A DNA stretch of 64,000 nucleotides from Aeromicrobium sp. A1-2 (GCF_003443875.1 NZ_CP027482.1:1922001-1986000); one strand, 5' to 3'; positions 16,289 through 25,320 are shown, counted from the stretch's first letter. Numbers and translations: made by a program. The notes: generated by a model from the sequence alone, not told the origin.

Positions 16289-17004
16289 TTCGCAGCAACG
16301 TCGCGCTCACAGCGATGCTCATTCTGCTCGTGGCTCCAACATCGTCCGGGATCGACGTTGATCCATCAGATCACGGGCCTTCTGTTGGCCTTAAAGCCAT
16401 CCGCGTCTACGGCGGAAACATGGAGATCGTTCAGCGCCCTTTGAGAGGACCCGTGATTCATCGGGATCCGGTGGACACGGTGTGCCAGGTGGATGCCGTC
16501 GAGGAGATCCAGTGCTACGCGCAGACGCCGGACTCGGAGGCGGCTGGTGATCCGGAGGGGCGTGACCTGACCGAGGGCGACATCGTCCGGGCCGTGCGGG
16601 AGATCGGGCTGCCGAGTCTCGCGGTGCGCATCCAACCAGGCGACGAGACCCTCGTGAACATTCCGACGATCTTCTACACGCTGCCTCAGGAGTTCGCTCG
16701 CAACATCAACCTGCTGGGCTTCAACATCGACCTGACCGCCGACCCCGTGAGCTATCGCTGGGTCCACGGCGACGGGACGACCTCGACGACCAGCCGCCCG
16801 GGCGCCCCATATCCCGCTCTGGACGTGACGCACCGCTACCGCGTTCCGGCCAAAGCCGTGCGCCCGCGCGTCGACGTCACCTACCGCGTGCACTACCGCG
16901 TCGACGGGGGTGGGTGGCAGACGGTCGGGCAGACCCTCGAGGCCTCGGGGCCAGCCGCCGCGCTCGACGTTGATGAGGCTGCGCCGGTCCTCACCAAGCC
17001 GTGA
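16285..17004 (+). CDS. Secreted PKD-like protein coupled to the DUF6318 lipoprotein
   Basis: A 239-residue protein with an N-terminal signal peptide (hydrophobic core VALTAMLILLVAPTSSG). The mature part contains a beta-rich region resembling a PKD fold: YRWVHGDGT followed by THRYRVPAK is the common pattern of a PKD strand pair and its closing tyrosine. Two cysteines (TVCQVDAVEEIQC) may pair. The ATG overlaps the lipoprotein stop by four bases, so the two are made together. A surface complex is a reasonable guess. Codon usage over the first 150 bases is unusually A/T rich for this window. Confidence 0.75.
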   Translation: MIRSNVALTAMLILLVAPTSSGIDVDPSDHGPSVGLKAIRVYGGNMEIVQRPLRGPVIHRDPVDTVCQVDAVEEIQCYAQTPDSEAAGDPEGRDLTEGDIVRAVREIGLPSLAVRIQPGDETLVNIPTIFYTLPQEFARNINLLGFNIDLTADPVSYRWVHGDGTTSTTSRPGAPYPALDVTHRYRVPAKAVRPRVDVTYRVHYRVDGGGWQTVGQTLEASGPAAALDVDEAAPVLTKP

Positions 17005-17040
17005 CGCCGCCCCGCTCGAGGTAGCCAGAGGAATGCAAGA

Positions 17041-18426
17041 ATGGGCCGTATGCCCATTGCGAATCACATTGTTGACCTGATCGGCAACACCCCGCTGGTC
17101 CGACTCAACTCGGTCACCTCCGCCGGATCGGCGACCGTGGCCGCCAAGATCGAGTACATGAACCCCGGCGGCAGCGCCAAGGACCGCATCGCGGTCAAGA
17201 TGGTCGACGCCGCCGAAGCCTCCGGAGCCCTCAAGCCCGGCGGCACGATCGTCGAGCCGACCTCCGGCAACACCGGCGTCGGTCTCGCGCTGGTCGCCCA
17301 GCAGCGCGGCTACGAATGCATCTTCGTGTGCCCCGACAAGGTCAGCGAGGACAAGCGCAACACGATGCGCGCGTATGGCGCCACCGTCGTCGTGTGTCCG
17401 ACCTCGGTCCCGCCCGAGCATCCCGACAGCTACTACAACGTGTCCGACCGACTGGTCCGCGAGACCGAGGGTGCGTGGAAGCCCGACCAGTACTCCAACC
17501 CCGCGGGTCCGCAGAGTCACTACGAGACGACCGCCCCCGAGATCTGGGCTGACACCGACGGCAAGGTGACGCACTTCGTGGCTGGCGTCGGCACGGGCGG
17601 CACCATCACGGGCGTCGGTCGCTATCTCAAGGAGGTGTCCGGCGGCAAGGTCAAGGTCATCGGCGCCGACCCCGAGGGATCGGTGTACTCCGGCGGCACA
17701 GGCCGCCCCTACCTGGTTGAGGGCGTCGGTGAGGACTTCTGGCCCAGCGCCTACGACCCGTCGATCCCTGACGAGATCATCGCGGTCTCGGACGCCGACT
17801 CGTTCGAGATGACTCGCAGGCTCGCCCGCGAGGAAGGACTGCTCGTTGGCGGATCCTGCGGCATGGCCACGGTGGCCGCGCTCAAGGTCGCCGAGACGGC
17901 CGGGCCCGACGCCCTGATCGTGGTGCTGCTGCCCGACGGCGGCCGCGGCTACATGTCCAAGATCTTCAACGATGACTGGATGTCGTCCTATGGCTTCCTG
18001 CGCGAGCCGCTCGACGGTCAACCAGACCAGATGACTGTCGGCGATCTGCTGCTCAGCAAGTCCGGCGGAATGCCGGCGCTGGTGCACACGCACCCCGCGG
18101 AGACGATTCGCGACGCGATCGAGATCCTGCGCGAGTACAACGTCTCGCAGATGCCCGTCGTCGGTGCCGAGCCACCCGTCGTGATCGGCGAGGTTGCCGG
18201 CAGCGTCAACGAGCGCGCGCTGATCAGCGCGGTGTTCGAGGGACGCGCACAGCTGACCGACCCGGTGTCCAAGCACATGGAGCCGGCCCTGCCGCTGCTC
18301 GGCTCGGGTGAGAGCCTCGACGCCGCCCTCAAGGCGCTCAGCGTCAGCGATGCCGTCATGGTCATCGAGGACGGCAAGCCCTTGGGCGTCCTGACCCGCC
18401 ACGACCTGTTGGGAGTACACGTATGA
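17041..18426 (+). CDS. cbs: Cystathionine beta-synthase
   Basis: A 461-residue PLP enzyme that condenses serine and homocysteine to cystathionine, the first step of reverse transsulfuration. The PLP lysine is K47 in NPGGSAKDR; the substrate loop TSGNTG and the phosphate loop GTGGTITG are present. The C-terminal 130 residues form a pair of CBS domains (Bateman module), which separates it from plain cysteine synthase. The start at 17041 has AGAGGA eight bases upstream; an ATG nine bases later is an alternative. It overlaps the next gene by ATGA. Confidence 0.94.
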   Translation: MGRMPIANHIVDLIGNTPLVRLNSVTSAGSATVAAKIEYMNPGGSAKDRIAVKMVDAAEASGALKPGGTIVEPTSGNTGVGLALVAQQRGYECIFVCPDKVSEDKRNTMRAYGATVVVCPTSVPPEHPDSYYNVSDRLVRETEGAWKPDQYSNPAGPQSHYETTAPEIWADTDGKVTHFVAGVGTGGTITGVGRYLKEVSGGKVKVIGADPEGSVYSGGTGRPYLVEGVGEDFWPSAYDPSIPDEIIAVSDADSFEMTRRLAREEGLLVGGSCGMATVAALKVAETAGPDALIVVLLPDGGRGYMSKIFNDDWMSSYGFLREPLDGQPDQMTVGDLLLSKSGGMPALVHTHPAETIRDAIEILREYNVSQMPVVGAEPPVVIGEVAGSVNERALISAVFEGRAQLTDPVSKHMEPALPLLGSGESLDAALKALSVSDAVMVIEDGKPLGVLTRHDLLGVHV

Positions 18427-19568
18427 CCGAGACACCTGGTTTCGCGACCCGAGCGATCCACGCCGGATATGAGCCCAATGCCGAGAACGGCGCGGTCAAC
18501 GTGCCGATCTACGCCAGCTCGACGTTCCAGCAGGACGGCGTGGGCGGCATGCGCGGCGGCTATGAGTACGCCCGCACCGGCAACCCCACCCGTACGGCCC
18601 TCGAGGCCAACCTCGCGTCGCTCGAAGGTGGAGCACACGGCCGGGCGTTCAGCTCGGGCATGGCGGCCACAGACTGCGCCCTCCGCTCGCTGCTGCGCCC
18701 CGGCGATCACCTGGTGATCCCCGACGACGCATACGGCGGCACGTTCCGGCTGATCGACAAGGTGTTCACCCAGTGGGGCATCACCTACTCCGTCGCGGCG
18801 GTCAACGACCTCGACGCAATCCGGGCCGCGGTCACACCGACCACCAAGGCCATCTGGATCGAGACGCCCACCAATCCTCTGCTGAACGTCGGAGACATCG
18901 CTGCGATCAGCCAGATCGCGGCTGATGCCGGCGCCAAGCTCGTCGTCGACAACACCTTCGCCTCGCCCTACCTCCAGCAGCCGCTGGCGCTCGGCGCGGA
19001 TGTCGTGCTGCACTCGACCACGAAGTACATCGGCGGACACTCCGACGTCGTCGGCGGCGTCCTGGTCACCAACGATCCTGAGCTCGATGCCGCCTTCGCC
19101 TTCCTGCAGAACGGTGCCGGCGGCGTTCCCAGCCCGTTCGACGCCTTCCTCACCATGCGGGGAGCCAAGACACTCGCGGTCCGCATGGACAAGCACTGCG
19201 ACAACGCCGAGGCCGTGGTCGAACTGCTGCTGGGCCACCCTGCGATCACGTCCGTGCTGTATCCGGGTCTGCCGGGTCATCCCGGCCATGAGGTTGCCGC
19301 CAAGCAGATGAGCCGCTTCGGCGGCATGATCTCCGTGCGCGTCGCGGGCGGCAGCAAGGCAGCGCAGGACTTCTGCTCGCGGACCAAGGTGTTCACCCTC
19401 GCGGAAAGCCTCGGTGGCATCGAGTCGCTGATCGAGCACCCCGCCGCGATGACGCACGCCTCCACGGCCGGCTCTCAGCTCGAGGTGCCCGACGACCTCG
19501 TACGGCTGTCGGTCGGCATCGAGGACATTGCGGACCTGCTGGCCGACCTCGAGCAGGCACTGCGCTGA
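18423..19568 (+). CDS. metB: Cystathionine gamma-synthase or gamma-lyase (MetB family)
   Basis: A 381-residue PLP enzyme of the Cys/Met metabolism family. The cofactor lysine is K201 in HSTTKYIGGHSD, and the family signature DNTFASPYLQQPL is present. Sequence alone does not separate gamma-synthase (methionine synthesis) from gamma-lyase (cysteine synthesis). Placement four bases inside the end of the cystathionine beta-synthase gene suggests reverse transsulfuration, where a lyase would complete the pathway. Its stop overlaps the apparent CTG start of the next gene. Confidence 0.92.
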   Translation: MTETPGFATRAIHAGYEPNAENGAVNVPIYASSTFQQDGVGGMRGGYEYARTGNPTRTALEANLASLEGGAHGRAFSSGMAATDCALRSLLRPGDHLVIPDDAYGGTFRLIDKVFTQWGITYSVAAVNDLDAIRAAVTPTTKAIWIETPTNPLLNVGDIAAISQIAADAGAKLVVDNTFASPYLQQPLALGADVVLHSTTKYIGGHSDVVGGVLVTNDPELDAAFAFLQNGAGGVPSPFDAFLTMRGAKTLAVRMDKHCDNAEAVVELLLGHPAITSVLYPGLPGHPGHEVAAKQMSRFGGMISVRVAGGSKAAQDFCSRTKVFTLAESLGGIESLIEHPAAMTHASTAGSQLEVPDDLVRLSVGIEDIADLLADLEQALR

Positions 19569-20209
19569 GACTGGGCCGCGGCGCACTGCTCGGCGCGACC
19601 GCGTGGACGCTGCAGCCGCTCTACATCCTCCTGGAGATCGTCGTCGGCCTGCAGGCGTCCGCGGACTACCGGTTTGCGAGCAGCACGATCAGCGATCTGG
19701 GCAACACGTCGTGCCGCGCGGTCCGGGGTGACGTGTTGTGCTCTCCGTGGCATGGGCTCATGAACGTCGGGTTCGCCTACTTCGGCTGCACCTTGGCAAT
19801 CGGCGCGCTGCTGCTGGGCCGCCGCGTGCTGCCCGGACGGGCCGGCATGGCTGCCGTGGCCCTGTGGTGTGTCTCCGGGCTGGGGTCGATCGGAGTCGGC
19901 CTGGTGCCGGTCAACGAGGACGGCGGCCTGCACGGCATGGTCGCGCTGCCGGTCTTCCTGGCCCAGCCGACGGCCCTGTTGTTGACCGGCGTGAGCCTGT
20001 GGGCGACCCGTCGAAGCCTCGCCCGGGCGACCCTCGCCGTCGCGAGCCTGTCCGCGATCGGTGTGCTGGGCTTCGCCGCACTACTGTCGGTCGGAGGGGA
20101 CGCCGGAGTGGGTGGATTCGAACGGCTCGCGCTGTGGCCGGGCTACGCCTGGGTGTCCGCCGTGGCGCTGACCAGCATGGCCTCGCGCACGAGGTCAACC
20201 AGCACCTAG
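19565..20209 (+). CDS. DUF998 family membrane protein with apparent CTG start
   Basis: Read from the CTG at 19565, this is a 214-residue protein with about six helices. The first 45 residues (LLGATAWTLQPLYILLEI, then FASSTISDLGNTSC) are the conserved DUF998 opening and precede the first standard start codon, GTG 19733. Between the upstream stop and that GTG the frame has no ATG, GTG or TTG. CTG 19565 forms a four-base CTGA overlap with the metB stop, like the ATGA and TTGA junctions elsewhere here. Function is unknown; DUF998 proteins are integral membrane proteins. A decayed N-terminus or sequence error is the alternative. Confidence 0.75.
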   Translation: MRLGRGALLGATAWTLQPLYILLEIVVGLQASADYRFASSTISDLGNTSCRAVRGDVLCSPWHGLMNVGFAYFGCTLAIGALLLGRRVLPGRAGMAAVALWCVSGLGSIGVGLVPVNEDGGLHGMVALPVFLAQPTALLLTGVSLWATRRSLARATLAVASLSAIGVLGFAALLSVGGDAGVGGFERLALWPGYAWVSAVALTSMASRTRSTST

Positions 20210-22803
20210 CCGAGCCGCACCGTGCGGGCCGAGCCGATGTCGGCAAACCGCTCGGGCTCACAGGTCAAGATGATGATCTGTGAGGTCGCGCCGACCCGGT
20301 TGAGCACGGCGGCGAGCCTGCGTCGCCGGTCAGCGTCGGTGAATCCGAGTGAGTCGTCGAGGATCACGGGTGCGCCGTCGTCGGCACTCACCAGCTGCGC
20401 CGTCGCCAGTCGTCCGATCAGGGCGAGCTGTTCTTTGGCTCCACCAGAGAGCGAGTCGAATGGCACCGTGACGCCGTCGACCGTGCGGCTGACGATCGAC
20501 AGGTCATCACCGATGTCGACCGCGAACCCCGACCCGAAGACGATCGACCCCAACGACTCGACGGCGTGGCGAAATGGTGCGACGTAGCGCTGCTGCGCGG
20601 AGTCACGGTGCGTGCGCATCGTGTCGCGCAGCAGCCGGGCCGCACCTGCACGCGACTCGAGCGAGTCATGCACCCGGCGGGTGTCGGCCAATCGGGCCCG
20701 AGCGATGTCGAGTCGGTCGCGCAACCCGTCGCGCCCGCGCACCTCGAGCTCGGTGGACGACGCTGCGAGGTCAGCATCCTGCTGGGCCAGATCGTCAACG
20801 AGCCGCTTGGCCAGCTCGTGCGCATTGGAGGCGAGAATCTCGAGCCCGTCGGCGTCTTGGTCGAGCAGTGCCGTCCGGGTCGCCTCGAGCGCAGCCGCGT
20901 GCAGCCCGTGCTGGGCCCGGCCGTCGGTCAGCGCCTCGGCAAGCGCGACGTCGGTGTGGACGTCACGATCGGACGCCAGCCTGACCACCGCTCGATGGGC
21001 CTCGTCGGCCGCACTGCCGGAGACAGTCTCGGCCTTGAGTCGGCGTTCGTTGGCGGAGTTGAGCGACAGCAGGATGCGTTCGCGCTCCTGCAGCGAGTCT
21101 GTGACGGCTGCCTCGCTCTCGGCCAGCTGGTCGGTCAGCTCGTCCAGTGTCGAGCGGGCATCCGCGAGCTCGGTCGGTCCCGGCGCAGGCCCCGTCGTGG
21201 TCGCTGCAGCCGCCAGTCTTGCGCGTACGGCCTCGACCGTCTCTCCCGCGAGCAACGTCTCCCGCTCGACCCTGGCGGCGTCGGCGCGCCGCTCGGAGTC
21301 CTCGCGCTCGCCGCTGCGTCGACGAGCCTCGGCCAGGTCGGCGACCTCCAGCTCTGCCAGCAGCGCCTTGACCTGGTGCTCCCGCTCCTCGATCTCTCGG
21401 CTGCGGCGAACCGCGTTGTCGTCCGGCGTGATGCGGACACGCACGACACCAACCACCTCGACCGTCGCGGCGGCGGTCAGGTCTCGGGTGACGCTGCCGT
21501 CGACCTCGGCGTCGTCGACCGTCACAGCACCCGGGCCGAGCCGCTCCACGGTGAATCGGGCCGCGCCTGCCGCGGCGGCATCACGATCGGCGTGCGTGCG
21601 GGCCAGCAGGTCGGCCAGCCGCTGGACGGTCTCGGCGTCGACCAGATTGTCAGCGATCTCGGTCTCGGCCGTTTCCAACCGGGCGGTGGCTGCATCGATG
21701 CCGGCCAGCCGCTCACAGATGACCTGGGCGTCGATCCTGGCCTGCACCGAGCGCACGGCGCGGTCTGCCTCGACGACCCGGGCACGGAGATCACGGACGT
21801 CAGCTGTGACATCCTCACGGGCCGCATCGAACTCGGTCAGGCACGCGACCGCTGCCTTGTGCTCGACCGCTGCCGCCTCCCACGCCTCGGTGGCCATGAC
21901 CGACTGCGCAGTGCGCTGCTCGGCCTCGGTGACGCGTTCGGCCCGAGCGGTGACGGCAGCCTCTGCGGCCGCGAGCGCGATCTCGGACTGGTTGAGGCGC
22001 ACGGTCGCCTCGTCCTGCCGGCGACGCAGGTCGGTCAGCTCACCCTCGCGCTCAGCGAGCTCATCGGCATCGGCTCGGGCGGCACCAACCCGTTCGGCCA
22101 GTCTGCCCCGTTCGGCGGTCAGGCGTTCATGCCGATCGACGACGTCGTCGACAGCCCGGACGGCCTGCTCGGCCACTCCGACGGCGTCGGTGCGCTCAGT
22201 GAGCTCACGGATCGTCGCGGCGTAGATATCGGTCGGCCTGCCGGTCGCGGTGAAGTAGCGACGGAACTCCCGCTCGATGCGATCGATCAGGTCCTCGTGC
22301 GAGGTGCTGCTTGCATCGTCGTCGGCCAATGTCGACAGCGCCGACTGCAAGGGCACGACCCGCGCCAGCCGCGCCTGCTGAAGTGACTCGCCCTGCACCT
22401 GCTGGAGCGCCATCCACAGGTCGTCGTCCATCGTGGAGTCGAAGATCTGCTCGACCTTGTCGTGTGCCGCATCGCCAGTGAGCTGCTCGGCCGTCGGGGC
22501 GGAGAGAGTCAGCTCGGTCATCGGCTTGCGGAGCCATCGCTTGGTGTAGACGAACCGGTAGGGACCACTGGAGGCCTCGATCGTCACCTCGGGGCCGACA
22601 TCCCGGTTGGTCGGCTGGATCGCACGGATCGACGAGTGCTGCGAGGAGGACTTGAACTCACGGATCAGCCGGAGCGCCTCGGCCAGTGAGGACTTGCCGA
22701 CCTCGTTCGGGCCGACCACCACTGTGACCCCGGGCGCCTCGAAGTCGACGTCGCTGCTGGTGACACCCCGAAAGTCGGTCAGCGCGATCCGGTGCAGCTT
22801 CAC
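20206..22803 (-). CDS. SbcC/YhaN-like coiled-coil AAA ATPase
   Basis: An 865-residue SMC-like ATPase: Walker A GPNEVGKSS near residue 33, long coiled coils (about 200-420 and 480-730), ABC signature LSGGAKEQL near 790 and Walker B VILDDS near 815. It should work with the nuclease encoded just upstream in DNA end processing or repair. At the coiled-coil apex, where SbcC/Rad50 has a CxxC zinc hook, there is a beta-rich stretch (VEVVGVVRVRI) and no CxxC. The ATG overlaps the nuclease stop by four bases. The 3' end overlaps the convergent DUF998 gene by four bases. Confidence 0.88.
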   Translation of the reverse strand: MKLHRIALTDFRGVTSSDVDFEAPGVTVVVGPNEVGKSSLAEALRLIREFKSSSQHSSIRAIQPTNRDVGPEVTIEASSGPYRFVYTKRWLRKPMTELTLSAPTAEQLTGDAAHDKVEQIFDSTMDDDLWMALQQVQGESLQQARLARVVPLQSALSTLADDDASSTSHEDLIDRIEREFRRYFTATGRPTDIYAATIRELTERTDAVGVAEQAVRAVDDVVDRHERLTAERGRLAERVGAARADADELAEREGELTDLRRRQDEATVRLNQSEIALAAAEAAVTARAERVTEAEQRTAQSVMATEAWEAAAVEHKAAVACLTEFDAAREDVTADVRDLRARVVEADRAVRSVQARIDAQVICERLAGIDAATARLETAETEIADNLVDAETVQRLADLLARTHADRDAAAAGAARFTVERLGPGAVTVDDAEVDGSVTRDLTAAATVEVVGVVRVRITPDDNAVRRSREIEEREHQVKALLAELEVADLAEARRRSGEREDSERRADAARVERETLLAGETVEAVRARLAAAATTTGPAPGPTELADARSTLDELTDQLAESEAAVTDSLQERERILLSLNSANERRLKAETVSGSAADEAHRAVVRLASDRDVHTDVALAEALTDGRAQHGLHAAALEATRTALLDQDADGLEILASNAHELAKRLVDDLAQQDADLAASSTELEVRGRDGLRDRLDIARARLADTRRVHDSLESRAGAARLLRDTMRTHRDSAQQRYVAPFRHAVESLGSIVFGSGFAVDIGDDLSIVSRTVDGVTVPFDSLSGGAKEQLALIGRLATAQLVSADDGAPVILDDSLGFTDADRRRRLAAVLNRVGATSQIIILTCEPERFADIGSARTVRLG

Positions 22804-23915
22804 GCCGCTCCCCCACTGCTGAAGCGAAAGAGCAGACCCAGGGCGTCACGAGCAGCCCGCGCCTCGTCGCCCTCCAGGCGCCGGGTGAGGTCATCAACGG
22901 CATCGCGGGCAAACCCGGTCAGCCCCAGGTCGCCGAACTCGCCGTCGGCAGGAGTCACCACGAGATCGCTGTGGCGCTCCCACAGGTCGACCAGGGCGAA
23001 CAGGTCGCGCGCCGCATCGAGGATCGTGTCGAGTCGCGCCTTTTCGCCGATGCTGAGCGCGCCGGTCAGCGACAACCACACCGCCGTGCGGTGCTTGGCC
23101 GGCAGCTCGGCCAGCTGTCGCTCGAGTGCGTCGACATCGGCCGTACTCGTGAGCTCCGCGCGGTGGTGGACATAGGCCCAGGTGCCGACCGCGACGGACT
23201 CAACGGTGACCGAGGGTCCGTCGATGTCCACTACCAGCACGTTGCCGGGATCGTCCTCGCGGCGGCTGGTCACCTCGGGCGCACCGGGATACCAGATGCG
23301 ATCGGTGACGCGGGTCGTCGAGTGCCTGTCGCCGAGCACCGCGAAGTCGGCCCGACCGGCCTCGATCGCGCGGGTCAGGTCGTCCTCGCTGATCCCAGCA
23401 GGGTTGTCGCGGTCGATGCCCAGCACGGTGCCGTGGCCGGCGACGATGCGCACGATGCCGTCGGTGGGCTCGACGTCGGCCAGCGCCGCTGCCACCAGAT
23501 CGGTCAGCGGCGCCTTGCTGAACCACGGAGCGGCGACGATCTCGACGCCGTCGGCCACCCGGTGGATGCCAGGGGTGTCCAGGACGTGCACGTGCTCCGG
23601 GCAGCCCTCCACGAACTCACGGGACCGGTAGATCGAAGCCGCGTCGAGCGGATCGTGGTTGCCCGGGAGCAGCCAGACCGGCACCGTCACGTCAACCAGC
23701 GCGTCGAAGGTCCGTGCGACGACGGCCCGGTCGAGCTGATTGGACTCGAACACGTCACCACACACCAGGACGAATGCCGCATCGTGCTCGGCGGCGACCC
23801 GCCCGATGCTGCGAATCGCGTCGATGCGCGCCTGAGCGAACCGGGGGCGCGCCTCATCACCGAGGTAGTGCGCGGTCATCCCCAGCTGCCAGTCAGCCGT
23901 CGCCACGAATCGCAT
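22800..23915 (-). CDS. SbcD/YhaO-like calcineurin-fold DNA exonuclease
   Basis: A 371-residue metallophosphoesterase of the Mre11/SbcD class. Motifs in order: ADWQLG (residue 7), GDVFE, LLPGNHD, AGHG and GDRHS. Motif I has glutamine where SbcD normally has histidine, and the last motif is GDRH rather than GHxH, so metal coordination may differ from classical Mre11. The downstream ATPase gene overlaps it by ATGA, so both subunits are made together. Fold and pairing are clear; whether it is an exonuclease with normal activity is less so. Confidence 0.87.
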   Translation of the reverse strand: MRFVATADWQLGMTAHYLGDEARPRFAQARIDAIRSIGRVAAEHDAAFVLVCGDVFESNQLDRAVVARTFDALVDVTVPVWLLPGNHDPLDAASIYRSREFVEGCPEHVHVLDTPGIHRVADGVEIVAAPWFSKAPLTDLVAAALADVEPTDGIVRIVAGHGTVLGIDRDNPAGISEDDLTRAIEAGRADFAVLGDRHSTTRVTDRIWYPGAPEVTSRREDDPGNVLVVDIDGPSVTVESVAVGTWAYVHHRAELTSTADVDALERQLAELPAKHRTAVWLSLTGALSIGEKARLDTILDAARDLFALVDLWERHSDLVVTPADGEFGDLGLTGFARDAVDDLTRRLEGDEARAARDALGLLFRFSSGGAA

Positions 23916-23981
23916 GTCCTGACGGTATCCGTCGCCACCGTCAGTCCTTCGGATCACACGCCATCCACCCCTGGATGCTGC

Positions 23982-23987
23982 CAGAAT
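23982..23987 (+). promoter_or_regulatory. -10-like element of the flavodoxin-fold reductase gene (CAGAAT)
   Basis: CAGAAT plus six bases (CACTCC) to the ATG at 23994. The first base differs from the TANNNT consensus. Confidence 0.45.
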
Positions 23988-23993
23988 CACTCC

Positions 23994-24614
23994 ATGTCCA
24001 CCGTCATGCTGCTGCTGGCCCATCCCCGGCCGACCAGCTTCTGCCACGGCATCGCCGAGCGGATCGGCGAGCGACTGCTGGCGTTGGGCCATGAGGTCCG
24101 CTCCCACGACCTGTATGCCGAACGGTTCGACCCGCTGCTGAGTGCCGCCGAGTCGCACACCAGCGGCGCGACGGTCGAGTCGATCCTCGCGCGGGAGCCC
24201 GATCCCGTCGTGGCACTGCACCGTGAAGAGCTCCGCCGAACGGAGGCCCTGGTCGTGGTCCACCCCAACTGGTGGGGAATGCCCCCGGCGATCCTGAGCG
24301 GCTGGATCGACCGGGTCATCGTGCCGGGCGTCGCGTACCGGCTGGCCGAGGCCACCGGTCACCCCGAACCGCTCGCGCCGATCTCCGAGCTGTTCGTCGT
24401 CAACACCTCGGACACGACCGACGAGCGTGAGCGCGACCTCTACGGCGATCCGCTAGCGTCGATCTGGGGCCGGTGCGTGGCGCCCTACCTCGGGGGACCG
24501 CGGGTCACCCGACGCGTTCTACGGCCGGTGGCCGACTCGACGGATGCGCAGCGGGCATCCTGGCTCGACGAGATCGACGCCTTGGTCGACCGGACCTTCG
24601 ACACCGCCCTCTAG
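23994..24614 (+). CDS. Flavodoxin-fold NAD(P)H quinone reductase
   Basis: A 206-residue FMN-type oxidoreductase of the NQO/MdaB/KefF group. It opens with the first strand and flavin loop (MLLLAHPRPTSFCHGIAE), and the family hallmark HPNWWGMPPAILSGWIDRV near residue 95 forms the flavin and substrate pocket. Two-electron quinone reduction is the likely role; the exact acceptor cannot be assigned. It is divergent from the sbcD-like gene, with about 78 bases between starts. Its TAG stop overlaps the -10 box of the next gene. Confidence 0.88.
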   Translation: MSTVMLLLAHPRPTSFCHGIAERIGERLLALGHEVRSHDLYAERFDPLLSAAESHTSGATVESILAREPDPVVALHREELRRTEALVVVHPNWWGMPPAILSGWIDRVIVPGVAYRLAEATGHPEPLAPISELFVVNTSDTTDERERDLYGDPLASIWGRCVAPYLGGPRVTRRVLRPVADSTDAQRASWLDEIDALVDRTFDTAL

Positions 24615-24617
24615 GCT
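24612..24617 (+). promoter_or_regulatory. -10 element overlapping the upstream stop codon (TAGGCT)
   Basis: TAGGCT begins at the stop of the reductase gene and lies seven bases before the ATG at 24625. Confidence 0.55.
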
Positions 24618-24624
24618 GGTTCGC

Positions 24625-25269
24625 ATGTCACGACGTCACGGAATCCTGGGCGAGGTGTCGTGGTTCCAGGTGATCGCCAGCGTGATGGCCGCTGTCACCG
24701 CCGCCTTCATCGCCTCGAGGCTCGGTGTCGCGGGGACCCTGGTCGGCACAGCCGTCGGCAGCGCCGTCCTCACGATCAGTTCAGCCCTGTACGGGCGGAC
24801 GCTCGACAAGGGGCGCACGCTGTTGGTCACCACGGCCAGCGGCACCGTGATCCAGCGCCGGGTCGAGGACGACGACGACATCGCCGAGACGATCGAGCAG
24901 GCCGCCGAGGTCGACTCCCCCGTCCGTCGGGGCGCGATTGTCACGGACACGCCCAGCCTGCACTGGAAGACCATCATCGCGACGACCGTCGTCGTCATGG
25001 CCCTCGCGCTCGCGGCCATCACGACGTACGAGCTGGCGACCGGGAGCTCCCTGGACGGGTCCGGCGGCACGACGCTGGGCGACACGTTCGGTGGGGAGCG
25101 AGGCCCTGCGCAGCCCAACGACCCTGCGACGACGCCCACCCCCACCGCGACCGCGTCGACACCCGTCACGACGCCGACGCCCACACCGACAGCCACGACC
25201 CCGACACCCACCACACCGACGGACACGCCTACCCCGACTCCGACTGCGACGACACCCCCAGCGGAATGA
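24625..25269 (+). CDS. Membrane protein with Thr/Pro-rich extracellular tail
   Basis: A 214-residue protein with two N-terminal hydrophobic segments (ASVMAAVTAAFIAS and GTLVGTAVGSAVLTI), a cytosolic acidic stretch (EDDDDIAETIEQAAEV), a third helix (IIATTVVVMALALAAITTYEL), and about 65 residues of T/P repeats (TPTPT). The tail looks like a wall-spanning or glycosylated linker with no domain after it. No family function is known to me. The start follows the TAGGCT box. The repetitive tail may vary in length between strains. Confidence 0.7.
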   Translation: MSRRHGILGEVSWFQVIASVMAAVTAAFIASRLGVAGTLVGTAVGSAVLTISSALYGRTLDKGRTLLVTTASGTVIQRRVEDDDDIAETIEQAAEVDSPVRRGAIVTDTPSLHWKTIIATTVVVMALALAAITTYELATGSSLDGSGGTTLGDTFGGERGPAQPNDPATTPTPTATASTPVTTPTPTPTATTPTPTTPTDTPTPTPTATTPPAE

Positions 25270-25320
25270 CCGGACCGCGCGCAGTGTTGAAGCGTCCGAG
25301 CTCTCGGAAAGGAGCGCATC

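Noticed and set aside
16366-18435. A long open frame on the minus strand opposite the PKD-like gene, cystathionine beta-synthase and MetB
   Set aside because: It mirrors the high G/C third-position bias of the plus-strand genes, has no family similarity and spans several real gene boundaries.
20566-22386. A 600-codon plus-strand frame opposite the SbcC-like gene
   Set aside because: Arginine-, glycine- and valine-rich composition typical of antisense reading in high-GC DNA; the minus-strand frame has complete ATPase motifs.
25126-25266. Repetitive ACC/CCG-rich DNA that could be mistaken for a repeat array
   Set aside because: It is in-frame coding for a Thr/Pro tail; units are irregular and there are no spacers, so it is not CRISPR or a satellite.
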